From CAZODA01 sp964578485 (GTDB lineage: Bacteria; Bacteroidota; Bacteroidia; Bacteroidales; Marinilabiliaceae), in NCBI GenBank assembly GCA_964578485.1, contig CAZODA010000009.1, forward strand, positions 23,501-87,500: a stretch of DNA of 64,000 nt, written 5' to 3'. The translations under genes and the position numbers were made by a program. The notes beneath the pieces were generated by a model. The model did no database searches. It was given only the letters and a program-made list of their open reading frames with translations, and was not told the origin of the DNA. Of this stretch, positions 44,445-53,221 are shown piece after piece. Positions within the stretch are counted from its first letter, which is position 1. Each line of letters starts with the position of its first letter.

Positions 44445-46595
44445 TTATTTTCTTACTTCTAACAACAAGTTTAGGATTTCAATTGCTGCTTTTGCAACTG
44501 ATGTTCCCGGGCCAAAAACTCCAACAACTCCGCTATCATATAGGAATTGATAATCTTGCGATGGTATCACACCTCCGGCAATCACCATTATATCTTCGCG
44601 TCCAAGTTTTTTAAGTTCTTCAATAACTTGAGGAACCAAGGTTTTATGTCCTGCAGCGAGAGAAGAAACTCCCAAAACATGAACATCATTTTCTACAGCT
44701 TGTTTTGCTGCTTCAGCAGGAGTTTGAAAAAGAGGTCCTACATCAACGTCAAATCCTATATCGGCATATCCTGATGCAACAACTTTCGCGCCTCTGTCAT
44801 GACCATCTTGGCCCATTTTTGCAACCATAATTCTGGGTTGGCGTCCTTCGATTTCTGCAAATTTAGCGGCTAAGTTCTGAGCTTTTGTAAAGTCATTATC
44901 GTTGCCGGCTTCTGAGGAGTAAACTCCATTAATTGAACGTATCACAGCTTTATATCTTCCAACAATAGTTTCACATGCAGTTGATATTTCTCCTAATGTG
45001 GCACGTTTTTGTGCCGCTTTAACAGCCATATCCAATAGATTTCCTTTTCCTGTTTCAACACATTTACTAAGGGCTTTTAAGGCATATTCGACTTCTTCTG
45101 TATTTCTGTTTGCCTTAAGACTTTGCAGTCTTTCAATTTGTGTTTTTCTAACAGCTGTATTATCAATATCTAAGATATCGATAGGGTCTTCTTTTTCGAG
45201 TCTGTATTTATTTGTTCCAACAATTATTTGTTTGCCGCTGTCAATTTTTGCTTGTGTTCTTGCAGCTGCTTCTTCAATACGCATTTTTGGAAGACCTGTT
45301 TCGATGGCTTTAGCCATGCCTCCCATTTCTTCAATCTCTTGAATTAGTTTCCATGCTTTTTCAGCAATTTCCTTTGTTAGGCTTTCAACAAAATATGATC
45401 CTGCCCATGGATCAACTGATCTGCAAATTTCTGTTTCTTCCTGAATATATAACTGGGTGTTGCGGGCTATACGTGCTGAAAAGTCAGTTGGTAGGGCAAT
45501 TGCTTCATCTAATGCATTTGTATGCAAAGATTGGGTGTGACCTAAGGCCGCTGCCATGGCTTCAATACAGGTTCTACCCACATTATTGTATGGATCTTGT
45601 TCTGTGAGCGACCATCCCGATGTTTGGGAATGCGTTCTGAGCATCAGTGATTTAGGATTTTTCGGATTAAATTGTTTAACAATTTTAGCCCAGAGCATTC
45701 GCGCAGCTCTTAATTTGGCTATTTCCATAAAATAATTCATTCCAATAGCCCAGAAAAAAGAAATTCGTGGGGCAAAGTCATCAATATCCATTCCTGAATT
45801 TACTCCGGTACGAAGATATTCCAATCCGTCTGCCAAAGTATAAGCCAGTTCAATATCAGCTGTAGCTCCTGCCTCCTGCATATGGTATCCTGAAATAGAA
45901 ATACTATTAAATTTCGGCATGTTTTTGGAGCTATATTTAAAAATATCGGCAATTATCCTCATTGAAAATTCCGGTGGATATATATAAGTATTGCGCACCA
46001 TAAATTCTTTTAGAATATCGTTTTGGATAGTTCCCGTTAGATTTTCTGTTTTACACCCTTGTTCAAGTCCTGCTACAATGTAGAATGCCATTATTGGTAA
46101 TACAGCCCCGTTCATGGTCATTGAAACCGACATTTTATCAAGAGGGATTTCATCAAACAGCATTTTCATGTCAAGGATAGAATCTATCGCAACACCGGCC
46201 TTTCCAACATCTCCCACAACCCTTTCATGGTCTGAGTCGTAGCCTCTGTGAGTTGCCAAATCAAAGGCAACAGACAATCCTTTTTGACCTGCAGCAAGGT
46301 TGCGGCGGTAAAAAGCATTGGATTCTTCCGCCGTAGAAAAACCGGCATATTGCCTTATAGTCCATGGCCGTATAGCATACATTGCTGAATAGGGCCCACG
46401 AAGATAAGGAGGTAAACCGGCTGCATAATCAAGATGCTCCATACCGGCAAGGTCTTCCTTTGTATAGATTCTTTTTACCGGTATTCTTTCAGCCGTGATC
46501 CAATCTTTTTTTATATTATTTTTTTTGATCCACTTGTTTACATCAGTGGAGGGGAGGTCCTTTTTATACGATATTTTTGAAAAATCTGGTTTCAT
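44445..46595 (-). CDS. Methylmalonyl-CoA mutase, large (catalytic) subunit
   Basis: A 716-residue adenosylcobalamin enzyme converting succinyl-CoA and (R)-methylmalonyl-CoA. The N-terminal barrel holds RPWTIRQYAGFSTAEESNAF (substrate binding) and the C-terminal domain has the B12 motif GQDGHDRGAKVVASGY with the cobalt-ligating His. The start at 46595 (MKPDFSKISYKK) is preferred to one six codons upstream. The small-subunit gene precedes it by about 31 bases. In Bacteroidota this enzyme runs in the succinate-to-propionate fermentation. No epimerase, decarboxylase or MeaB gene is in the window. Confidence 0.95.
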   Translation of the reverse strand: MKPDFSKISYKKDLPSTDVNKWIKKNNIKKDWITAERIPVKRIYTKEDLAGMEHLDYAAGLPPYLRGPYSAMYAIRPWTIRQYAGFSTAEESNAFYRRNLAAGQKGLSVAFDLATHRGYDSDHERVVGDVGKAGVAIDSILDMKMLFDEIPLDKMSVSMTMNGAVLPIMAFYIVAGLEQGCKTENLTGTIQNDILKEFMVRNTYIYPPEFSMRIIADIFKYSSKNMPKFNSISISGYHMQEAGATADIELAYTLADGLEYLRTGVNSGMDIDDFAPRISFFWAIGMNYFMEIAKLRAARMLWAKIVKQFNPKNPKSLMLRTHSQTSGWSLTEQDPYNNVGRTCIEAMAAALGHTQSLHTNALDEAIALPTDFSARIARNTQLYIQEETEICRSVDPWAGSYFVESLTKEIAEKAWKLIQEIEEMGGMAKAIETGLPKMRIEEAAARTQAKIDSGKQIIVGTNKYRLEKEDPIDILDIDNTAVRKTQIERLQSLKANRNTEEVEYALKALSKCVETGKGNLLDMAVKAAQKRATLGEISTACETIVGRYKAVIRSINGVYSSEAGNDNDFTKAQNLAAKFAEIEGRQPRIMVAKMGQDGHDRGAKVVASGYADIGFDVDVGPLFQTPAEAAKQAVENDVHVLGVSSLAAGHKTLVPQVIEELKKLGREDIMVIAGGVIPSQDYQFLYDSGVVGVFGPGTSVAKAAIEILNLLLEVRK

Positions 46596-46626
46596 GAATT
46601 TTAAATTAATCAAACAAAAGCCGCTT

Positions 46627-48486
46627 TTAAATATTTAAAGCCTTGTTAAATGTTTGTAGGGTTTCAAGCACATTGCTTCTGATATGAATAAAATGCTCTA
46701 TTCCTTTACTCTTTAGTTCATCCATATTAGCAGGCGCGCCGGCAACAACTATTATGGCTTTATTATCTATAAGCTTATGAGCTTCAGGCGCGGCTTCAGT
46801 ATATTCATTGTCAGAAGAACACAGTACAACAATATCTGACTCAGCTTTTAGGGCTGCATTAATGCCTTCTTCAATATTTTCAAAACCCGGGTTATCTATA
46901 ATCTCATAGCCTGCACATCCAAAGAAGTTTGCTGAAAATTGAGAACGTGCTAATCGCATTGCAAGATTTCCAAAAGTGAGCATAAAAACTTTAGGTCTTT
47001 TTTCTGATTTTTCCGTAGTGAGTCTTAAAGCTTCAAATTGGTCTGCAACTCTAAATAAATGTAAGGGCTCAACATCGAAAGAATCAATTGACGGCAGCTT
47101 TTTTGCAGATTTTTCTATGGAGTCTGTCATTTTTTCCGATAAATCAGGAAATTGATTTGTGCCTACTAAGATCATTTTACGCTGAGCTATTGCCTCCTGC
47201 TTTGCTTGGGCTGACTCTTTGATCTTCGTTTGAATAAATCCCTTCTTTAAGGCTGAAGTAAAGCCGCCCTTTTCTTCTGTTTCAACAAACAGTTTCCATG
47301 CTTCATCGGCAATGCTGTCAGTAAGTGTTTCTATATAATAGCTGCCTGCCGATGCATCGGTGGTCATATCAAAATATGCTTCTTCTTTTAAAAGTAATTG
47401 CTGATTACGAGCAATACGTTCGCTAAATTCGTCCGGAGTACGATAGCTATTGTCGAAAGCCTGTATTGTCAATGAATGACATCCGCCAATTGTAGCCGAC
47501 ATTGCTTCCGTTTGCGTACGAAGCAGGTTTACATAAGGATCGAATATTGTTTTATTGAACTCCGAACTTTCACAATGGACAATCATTTTACATGATTCAA
47601 GGGTTTCGGGCTTGTAGGCATCAACAATGCTTGCCCATAAAATACGTGCAGCACGTAATTTTGCAATTTCCATAAAATAATTGGAGCCTACACTCAAATT
47701 AAAGCGAATACTGTTTGCTGCATCATCAGTTGATAGACCTTTATTTTTTAATAGTGATAAATACTCATTACCCGCCGACAGAGAAAAAGCAAGTTCCTGA
47801 ACAATGGTGGAGCCGGAATTACCAAAATAACGACCATTTACACTAATACTTTGGAAATTTTTGTATGCTTTTGCTTCGATTGCAATTTTTGCAGCTTTTT
47901 CTAATAATTCATCTAAAGGTTTAGTCAATTTCCCCTTTCTTGTTAAAGTTCCAAGTGGATCATAATCCAAGGATGCTTTTATAGTATCGGGATTACTATT
48001 TAGGTTGAAAATATTTATCAGCCACTTTGAAAGTTCAAAGTAATTATTGTTGGGAAGTGTGAAATTGATCTCTATTTTATCTAAAGGGATATCTTTTAGT
48101 AGTATAGAAATATTTTTCTCTGATAATAGAGTCTTATTTTCAATGATAAAACCGAGAGAATTTACCCCTTTAGTTAGTAAATTAAGTGCTTTTTTATTGT
48201 CCCTTAAGACATTTTCAATTTTTAAGTCCTGCCGGATCAACCATTTATTATAATTGTTTATTCCACGTACATAGGGAAATTCGCCGGGTAGAGAGTTGAG
48301 ATAATTTAGTTCTTTTAGATCATCCTTTCGGTAAAAGGGCTGTACTTTAAATCCTTCCTGACTTTTCCAAACAAGTTTTTTTTCAAAGTCAGCACCTTTA
48401 AGATCAACCGTTATTCTTTCCATCCATTCTTTGGATGAAACGGGAGGGAATTCATTGAACAACGATTTTTCTGTTTTATCTGACAT
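46627..48486 (-). CDS. Methylmalonyl-CoA mutase, small subunit
   Basis: A 619-residue subunit homologous to the catalytic subunit but with a degenerate C-terminal domain. The barrel is recognisable (FPYVRGINNYNKWLIRQDL, SNYFMEIAKLRAARILWA, DASAGSYYIETLTDSIADEAW). In the cobalamin-like domain (from ~490: VFMLTFGNLAMRLARSQFS) the DxHxxG motif is missing, as expected for the non-catalytic partner. It forms a heterodimer with the downstream gene product and is transcribed with it. A small ORF-free gap of 124 bases separates it from the thioredoxin-like gene upstream. Confidence 0.92.
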   Translation of the reverse strand: MSDKTEKSLFNEFPPVSSKEWMERITVDLKGADFEKKLVWKSQEGFKVQPFYRKDDLKELNYLNSLPGEFPYVRGINNYNKWLIRQDLKIENVLRDNKKALNLLTKGVNSLGFIIENKTLLSEKNISILLKDIPLDKIEINFTLPNNNYFELSKWLINIFNLNSNPDTIKASLDYDPLGTLTRKGKLTKPLDELLEKAAKIAIEAKAYKNFQSISVNGRYFGNSGSTIVQELAFSLSAGNEYLSLLKNKGLSTDDAANSIRFNLSVGSNYFMEIAKLRAARILWASIVDAYKPETLESCKMIVHCESSEFNKTIFDPYVNLLRTQTEAMSATIGGCHSLTIQAFDNSYRTPDEFSERIARNQQLLLKEEAYFDMTTDASAGSYYIETLTDSIADEAWKLFVETEEKGGFTSALKKGFIQTKIKESAQAKQEAIAQRKMILVGTNQFPDLSEKMTDSIEKSAKKLPSIDSFDVEPLHLFRVADQFEALRLTTEKSEKRPKVFMLTFGNLAMRLARSQFSANFFGCAGYEIIDNPGFENIEEGINAALKAESDIVVLCSSDNEYTEAAPEAHKLIDNKAIIVVAGAPANMDELKSKGIEHFIHIRSNVLETLQTFNKALNI

Positions 48487-48610
48487 AATTTAAAAGGTTT
48501 ATTTTTTCGCCTACAGTGGGCGAAATTACTGCTTTTTTTTGAGATGAAAGAATGTGAAGAGTATTAAAAATCTTATCCCAAAGATTTGTAATATAGTTTG
48601 ATATTTATTT

Positions 48611-50050
48611 TCAAGATTTACTTTTTTGTTCTTTAAGCAGCCTACTGCGGATAATAGGAATAAATATTTCATGAAAATTTTCATCAGGAGAGGGTGCCGG
48701 TGATAAAGTAAAAACTCCATCAGGATTAATCAGATAATATGATGGTAGAGCTATAACATTGTAGTTGAGCAGTACTTCGGAATCAGCCTCAAAATGTAGG
48801 AACTCCCAAGTGTAATCGGGATGACGTTTTAGAAAGCTAAGCATAGTATCATAATCTTCATCAAGCATTATTGTTACAATATGCAGATGCTCACTAAAAA
48901 CTTGATGTAAGCGTTTTAATGATTGCAGGTCTTTCATGCAGGAATAATTTCCTGTATGCATAAAATTAAGGTATATAAATTTATCTTTAAATTGATCAAT
49001 ACTGCGATATTCTCCTTTTTGGTCGATGAGCTTAAAATTGGGTGCCGCTGTTCCGGGCCTTAGGGCTGCTAATTTATGGTGATATTGTTCTGCCATTAAT
49101 TTTGTTTCTTTTGTGGAGGCCGATTCAGATGCATCAGATAAAATGGCAAGTATAGTTTTTTCCGGCAGGTTTTTTTCATGCCATGCCTCATACAAACTAT
49201 ATAATAAGAGGACTTCGGCAAATTCGCGATAAATAAACAGAGAGTCTTGTCTTAAAATATCAACAAGGGAGTTAAAGTCACTTTGTCTTACCATATTGCC
49301 AAGTAGGGGGTTTTGTACTTCCTTTGCTAATTGCTCGGGTATAAATCCTTTAAAAACAGTACTAAAAACTTCCCAATAAATCGGCAGATGATATTCAACC
49401 TCCCTATTCGATAGGTATTGGTTTACTAACTGGCGATCACGTCGTCGCACGGTCATATGCCAAAGTTTCATATAGCTTAATTCCTTATGGCGCTTAAATA
49501 CCGGGTGGTCAAAAACAAAGCGTTCTTCAAGCAACATTTCTATTTCCTCTGCTTTTTCAATATTCCCATGTATAAACAATTCAACAGCAAATTCATTATA
49601 ATAAAAATCGAATAATGCATCAAACTCCGTAATATTTCTGTTAAGAGTTCTTGCTTCTTCGTTGGCTATCCCAAGGAGTATCTCTTCGGGCTGAAAATGA
49701 GGATTAAATTTTTCAGCTTCTGATTTTGGATTTAATGGAGGTAAAACCAAATTATAATTAACATTAGGTTCTAAATAAATAAAAGCTTTGTATTTGCCTA
49801 GGTCAACAAAAGAATAAACAGGTTTATAAAGTGGAAAGCTAAGATCGAAGGAGCCATCATCATTAATTTGCAGCTTTGTTAGGATTGAAGTTTCAGAGAT
49901 TATATAATTGTCATATTGCTTAAAAACAAGATTGTATCCGGCATAATCTTTATTGTTGCCAAATAAACGAACTATATTGCTGTCAGCTTTTGTGTTAACA
50001 AAAACTGAAACATTAAAAATGAGGATAATGCATATAATTTTTAATCTCAT
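48611..50050 (-). CDS. Thioredoxin-fold (TlpA-like) secreted protein with an incomplete active site
   Basis: A 479-residue protein with a signal peptide (~1-22), a long middle part predicted largely helical (~110-330), and a C-terminal thioredoxin-like domain (~340-470). That domain starts LRPGTAAPNFKLIDQKGEYRS and has YLNFMHTGNYSCMKDLQ where TlpA proteins have WxxWCxxC; only one Cys remains, so the normal CxxC dithiol is absent. PSYYLINPDG matches the cis-Pro region in relaxed form. It may act in binding or as a redox-inactive relative. The ATG overlaps the coaD stop by 4 bases (ATGA), indicating coupling. Function unknown. Confidence 0.78.
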   Translation of the reverse strand: MRLKIICIILIFNVSVFVNTKADSNIVRLFGNNKDYAGYNLVFKQYDNYIISETSILTKLQINDDGSFDLSFPLYKPVYSFVDLGKYKAFIYLEPNVNYNLVLPPLNPKSEAEKFNPHFQPEEILLGIANEEARTLNRNITEFDALFDFYYNEFAVELFIHGNIEKAEEIEMLLEERFVFDHPVFKRHKELSYMKLWHMTVRRRDRQLVNQYLSNREVEYHLPIYWEVFSTVFKGFIPEQLAKEVQNPLLGNMVRQSDFNSLVDILRQDSLFIYREFAEVLLLYSLYEAWHEKNLPEKTILAILSDASESASTKETKLMAEQYHHKLAALRPGTAAPNFKLIDQKGEYRSIDQFKDKFIYLNFMHTGNYSCMKDLQSLKRLHQVFSEHLHIVTIMLDEDYDTMLSFLKRHPDYTWEFLHFEADSEVLLNYNVIALPSYYLINPDGVFTLSPAPSPDENFHEIFIPIIRSRLLKEQKSKS

Positions 50051-50532
50051 TTTTTTTCTGCCTGTATCTTTTTTATTAATTGATAAGTGATTTTTGGAAT
50101 AAATTGGGATGCGTCGCCATCATGTTTAAGGATATCCCTTACAATGGAAGAGTTTACAGGCGTGTGTTTAGGTGTGGTAAGCAGAAATACCGATTCGATT
50201 CCGGTCATTATTCTATTTACCTGTGCAATAGCACGCTCATATTCAAAATCAGCAGCCGTTCGAAGCCCCCGAAGAATAAACCCTGCATTTCTTTTTATAG
50301 CAAAATCAACAGTCAGGGTTTCATATTTTTCTACCTCAATTTTTTTGTCGTCAACAAACTGTGCCTGAATAAAGGCCACACGTTCATCAATTGAGAAGTA
50401 ATATTTCTTGTTTGTATTGTGACCAACAGCTATAATGATTTTATCAAATATATCCAAGCCCCTACGGACAATGCTTTCATGGCCTACGGTAAAAGGATCA
50501 AAGGATCCCGGAAAAATTGCTATCCTTTCCAT
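50047..50532 (-). CDS. coaD: Pantetheine-phosphate adenylyltransferase
   Basis: A 161-residue nucleotidyltransferase catalysing the fourth step of coenzyme A synthesis. The N-terminal signature IFPGSFDPFTVGHESIVRR includes the HxGH-like TVGH loop, LRGLRTAADFEYE is the conserved substrate region, and SSIVRDI the second nucleotide motif. Length is typical. It is preceded by the exonuclease gene at 55 bases and coupled to the thioredoxin-like gene. Confidence 0.95.
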   Translation of the reverse strand: MERIAIFPGSFDPFTVGHESIVRRGLDIFDKIIIAVGHNTNKKYYFSIDERVAFIQAQFVDDKKIEVEKYETLTVDFAIKRNAGFILRGLRTAADFEYERAIAQVNRIMTGIESVFLLTTPKHTPVNSSIVRDILKHDGDASQFIPKITYQLIKKIQAEKK

Positions 50533-50587
50533 TTTGTAAATATGATTTAAGGGTAAAAATTGGAAAAAATACTTGATTCTACAAGTT

Positions 50588-51307
50588 TTATGATGCCCTA
50601 ATAAGGTTTTCTTCCTTTATCAAGGGTTCTCCCTTAAAGCGTAAAAACAGCTGTGCCGTGGCAAACACATCTTTTTCGCAATATATAACAATGCGTTGCA
50701 GATCTTTTTCTTTATAATATACCTCAGCTACCTGACTGCCATCAATATCATCCTTGGGTGTTGGTATGCCCATAATTTTTGTTAGTAATGCAAGGGAAGT
50801 ATAATGCTTGTAATCACCAAATTTCCATAAATCAAGAGTATCAATAAATTTTATTTCCCAAGGTTTTTTTCCGGCAACATCAAGAACTACCGGTAATTCA
50901 ACAGAGTTAATTATCATCCTACGGGCAATATATGGAAAATCAAATTCTTTGACATTATGACCACATATCTGGTTTTTAGGATCTTTTGTAAATGTTGAAA
51001 GCATTTGACCAAATTCTTCAAGAAGCTCTTTTTCATTATCATTATAAAATGATTTTACTTTAAAAAATAATTCATTGTTTTTTACAAATGAAATTCCTGC
51101 TGAGATGCAGATTATTTTCCCAAATTCTGCATATATCCCTGCCCTTTCATATACTTCTTCTACTGTTTGATCATCTTTAATAAACCATTTTGATTTTTTT
51201 GTCCAAAGAGCTTGCATTTCTTCATCCAAATCGTGGAAAGTCGGATGTTGCGGTACTGTTTCGATATCAATGAACATGATGTTTTCAACCAAATAATCTT
51301 TAAGCAT
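50588..51307 (-). CDS. PolB-like 3'-5' exonuclease (DEDDy family)
   Basis: A 239-residue predicted exonuclease. Exo I is IMFIDIETVP (Asp, Glu), Exo II is CGHNVKEFDFPYIARR (Asp) and Exo III is IYCEKDVFATAQ (Tyr-x3-Asp). The layout resembles the proofreading domain of family B polymerases but is stand-alone, a family common in Bacteroidota. It probably acts on DNA ends in repair; the substrate is not known. It lies upstream of coaD on the same strand. Confidence 0.87.
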   Translation of the reverse strand: MLKDYLVENIMFIDIETVPQHPTFHDLDEEMQALWTKKSKWFIKDDQTVEEVYERAGIYAEFGKIICISAGISFVKNNELFFKVKSFYNDNEKELLEEFGQMLSTFTKDPKNQICGHNVKEFDFPYIARRMIINSVELPVVLDVAGKKPWEIKFIDTLDLWKFGDYKHYTSLALLTKIMGIPTPKDDIDGSQVAEVYYKEKDLQRIVIYCEKDVFATAQLFLRFKGEPLIKEENLIRAS

Positions 51308-51554
51308 AATTAAGTCTTTAGTTATTTAAACCCCACAAAATCGTTGTTTACAATTTCAGGCAAATAGTAAAGTTAATACTTTTTTATTTTACAACTCAAA
51401 TAAATATTATCCATGTGGGCATAAACCATCACTGTTCCGCCGAGGCTTGCCGAATGCGGGAACATATGTATATAAGAGTTTCAACTTATTAATTAATTAG
51501 TAGATTAGTGAATTAGCAGATTAAGAAATGAAGTCACCGAATTTTGCAAATTTT

Positions 51555-51925
51555 CACGAATTAATGAGTTAACGGGTTCACGCAAAGCCCGCAAAGATTT
51601 TTCACGCGAAGGACGCAAATTATTTGTCCACGAAGACATGTTGGCTAATCTGCTGGAACTTTGGAATCATGCCTTTTCTCAAAGCAGGATGCTTCGAGTA
51701 CATTAAAAACTAATTACTCCTCACTGATAACCCGAAACTCTTCCCGTATCCCGCTTACGCGGTATACGGGATTTCGCTTCGCTCAAAAACTCGAAACGCG
51801 AAACTATTTTAAATGACGAAGTCCTAAACTTTTTTCATTTTCTAATCATTACATCTACTAATCTGCTAATTAACTCATCTGCTAATCATCACATCTACTA
51901 ATCTGCTAATTAGCTCATCACTAAG
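51555..51925 (+). repeat. Dispersed intergenic repeat, copy 2 (long)
   Basis: Aligns with 40450-40812 in the same orientation; the CTAAT-rich tail continues further here (to ~51925) with another internal repetition. The nested hairpin at 51742-51771 has the outer stem TCCCGTAT/ATACGGGA and an inner CCGC/GCGG with loop TTAC, a total of 12 base pairs with one mismatch. Confidence 0.85.
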
Positions 51926-51947
51926 CACTAAAGCTTTAGCACATTAC

Positions 51948-51978
51948 AAAAAAAGAAGCTATTCTTGTGAGATAGCTT
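51948..51978 (-). terminator. Terminator of lysA
   Basis: On the minus strand AAGCTAT (51978-51972) pairs with ATAGCTT (51962-51956) around a 9-base loop and is followed by CTTTTTTTG. It lies 28 bases downstream of the lysA stop. Confidence 0.8.
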
Positions 51979-52005
51979 TATTTATGTATAATAGTGGAAT
52001 TTAAA

Positions 52006-53154
52006 TTACAGAAGATCTGAGTAATATGCTTGTGGAGCTTCACGAAGGTTATAATTTGAAACCATAACTTCTCCATAAGCTCCGGCAGATCTTATAGCCA
52101 AGATATCACCACGGGTTGTTTCAGGCAGTTCAATATCTTTGCCAAAGCTATCTGATGACTCACAGATAGGACCGACAACATCATATTTATGAGGTGCTTT
52201 TGTGCTACTCAGATTTTCAATTTTATGGAAAGCTTGGTACAGTGCAGGTCTTATTAAATCGGTCATTCCGCCATCTACTATTACAAAGTTTGTGTTTATA
52301 CCTTTTTTCAGATATAATACTTTTGTAATCAAGTTCCCACATTGTCCAACAACGGAGCGACCCAATTCGAAATGAACTTTTTGGCCGGGTTTTAATTTAA
52401 GGAGCTTATGAAAAATTTTAAAATAGCCGGTAAAATCAGAAATTGGATTATCTTGAGGCTTATCGTAATCAATACCTAATCCGCCACCCACATTGATGAC
52501 TTTTAATTCAATATTTTTTGAGACAAACCAGTTTTGAATTTCATTTATTTTTAGGCAAAGATTTTTATAAGTATTTAAATCCATAATTTGAGACCCTATA
52601 TGGAAGTGAATACCTTGTAAATTAATAAATTTTAAATTTTTAATGATATTAACTGTTGAGTCTAATTCACTTTGGGGTATTCCAAATTTATTTTCATCAA
52701 GACCTGTGGTTATGTAATGATGAGTATTTGCCTCTACATTCGGGTTGATACGTATGGCTATATTTACGACTTTATTTTTTGATGCCGCTACCTCATTTAT
52801 TACTTTCAGCTCTTCAGTTGATTCGATATTAAAACATGCTATATTATTATCTATGCCCACTTCAATTTCCCAATCAGCTTTACCAACACCGGCAAATACT
52901 ATCCCATCAGGAGCGAAGCCTGTATCAACTGCTTTTTTTAATTCATATCCACTAACACAATCAATTCCAAATCCATAATCTTTAATTTTTAAAAGTATAT
53001 GGTCATTGGCATTAGCCTTAATAGCATAATGAACGATAAAATTATATTTATCGGCTTCTTCTTTAATTTTTTTTAGAGTTTTATCCAACAACTCCATATC
53101 ATAATAATAAAATGGAGTCCGAATAGATTGTAGCTTGTCAATGGGTAATTTCAT
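52006..53154 (-). CDS. lysA: Diaminopimelate decarboxylase
   Basis: A 382-residue PLP enzyme (fold III) of the last step of lysine synthesis. The PLP lysine is in VHYAIKANAND, GIHFHIGSQI is the conserved His region, NVGGGLGIDYD is the phosphate-binding glycine loop, GRSVVGQCG and GPICESSDSFGKDIEL match LysA, with the catalytic Cys in the latter. It is 67 bases downstream of lysC, and the pair probably forms a lysine operon. Confidence 0.93.
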   Translation of the reverse strand: MKLPIDKLQSIRTPFYYYDMELLDKTLKKIKEEADKYNFIVHYAIKANANDHILLKIKDYGFGIDCVSGYELKKAVDTGFAPDGIVFAGVGKADWEIEVGIDNNIACFNIESTEELKVINEVAASKNKVVNIAIRINPNVEANTHHYITTGLDENKFGIPQSELDSTVNIIKNLKFINLQGIHFHIGSQIMDLNTYKNLCLKINEIQNWFVSKNIELKVINVGGGLGIDYDKPQDNPISDFTGYFKIFHKLLKLKPGQKVHFELGRSVVGQCGNLITKVLYLKKGINTNFVIVDGGMTDLIRPALYQAFHKIENLSSTKAPHKYDVVGPICESSDSFGKDIELPETTRGDILAIRSAGAYGEVMVSNYNLREAPQAYYSDLL

Positions 53155-53221
53155 TATTAAAAATAAGAGCTAAATACTTCCCGAAAAATCAAGCGGAAAA
53201 ATATGTTATAAATGATAAGTT

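Larger units (their letters stand above)
51308..52005. other. 698-base noncoding region with dispersed repeat and lysA terminator
   Basis: Contains the GCCGAGGCTTGCCGAATG phrase (also at ~41.0 kb), a second copy of the dispersed repeat (51555-51925) and the terminator of lysA. No gene seen. Confidence 0.8.
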
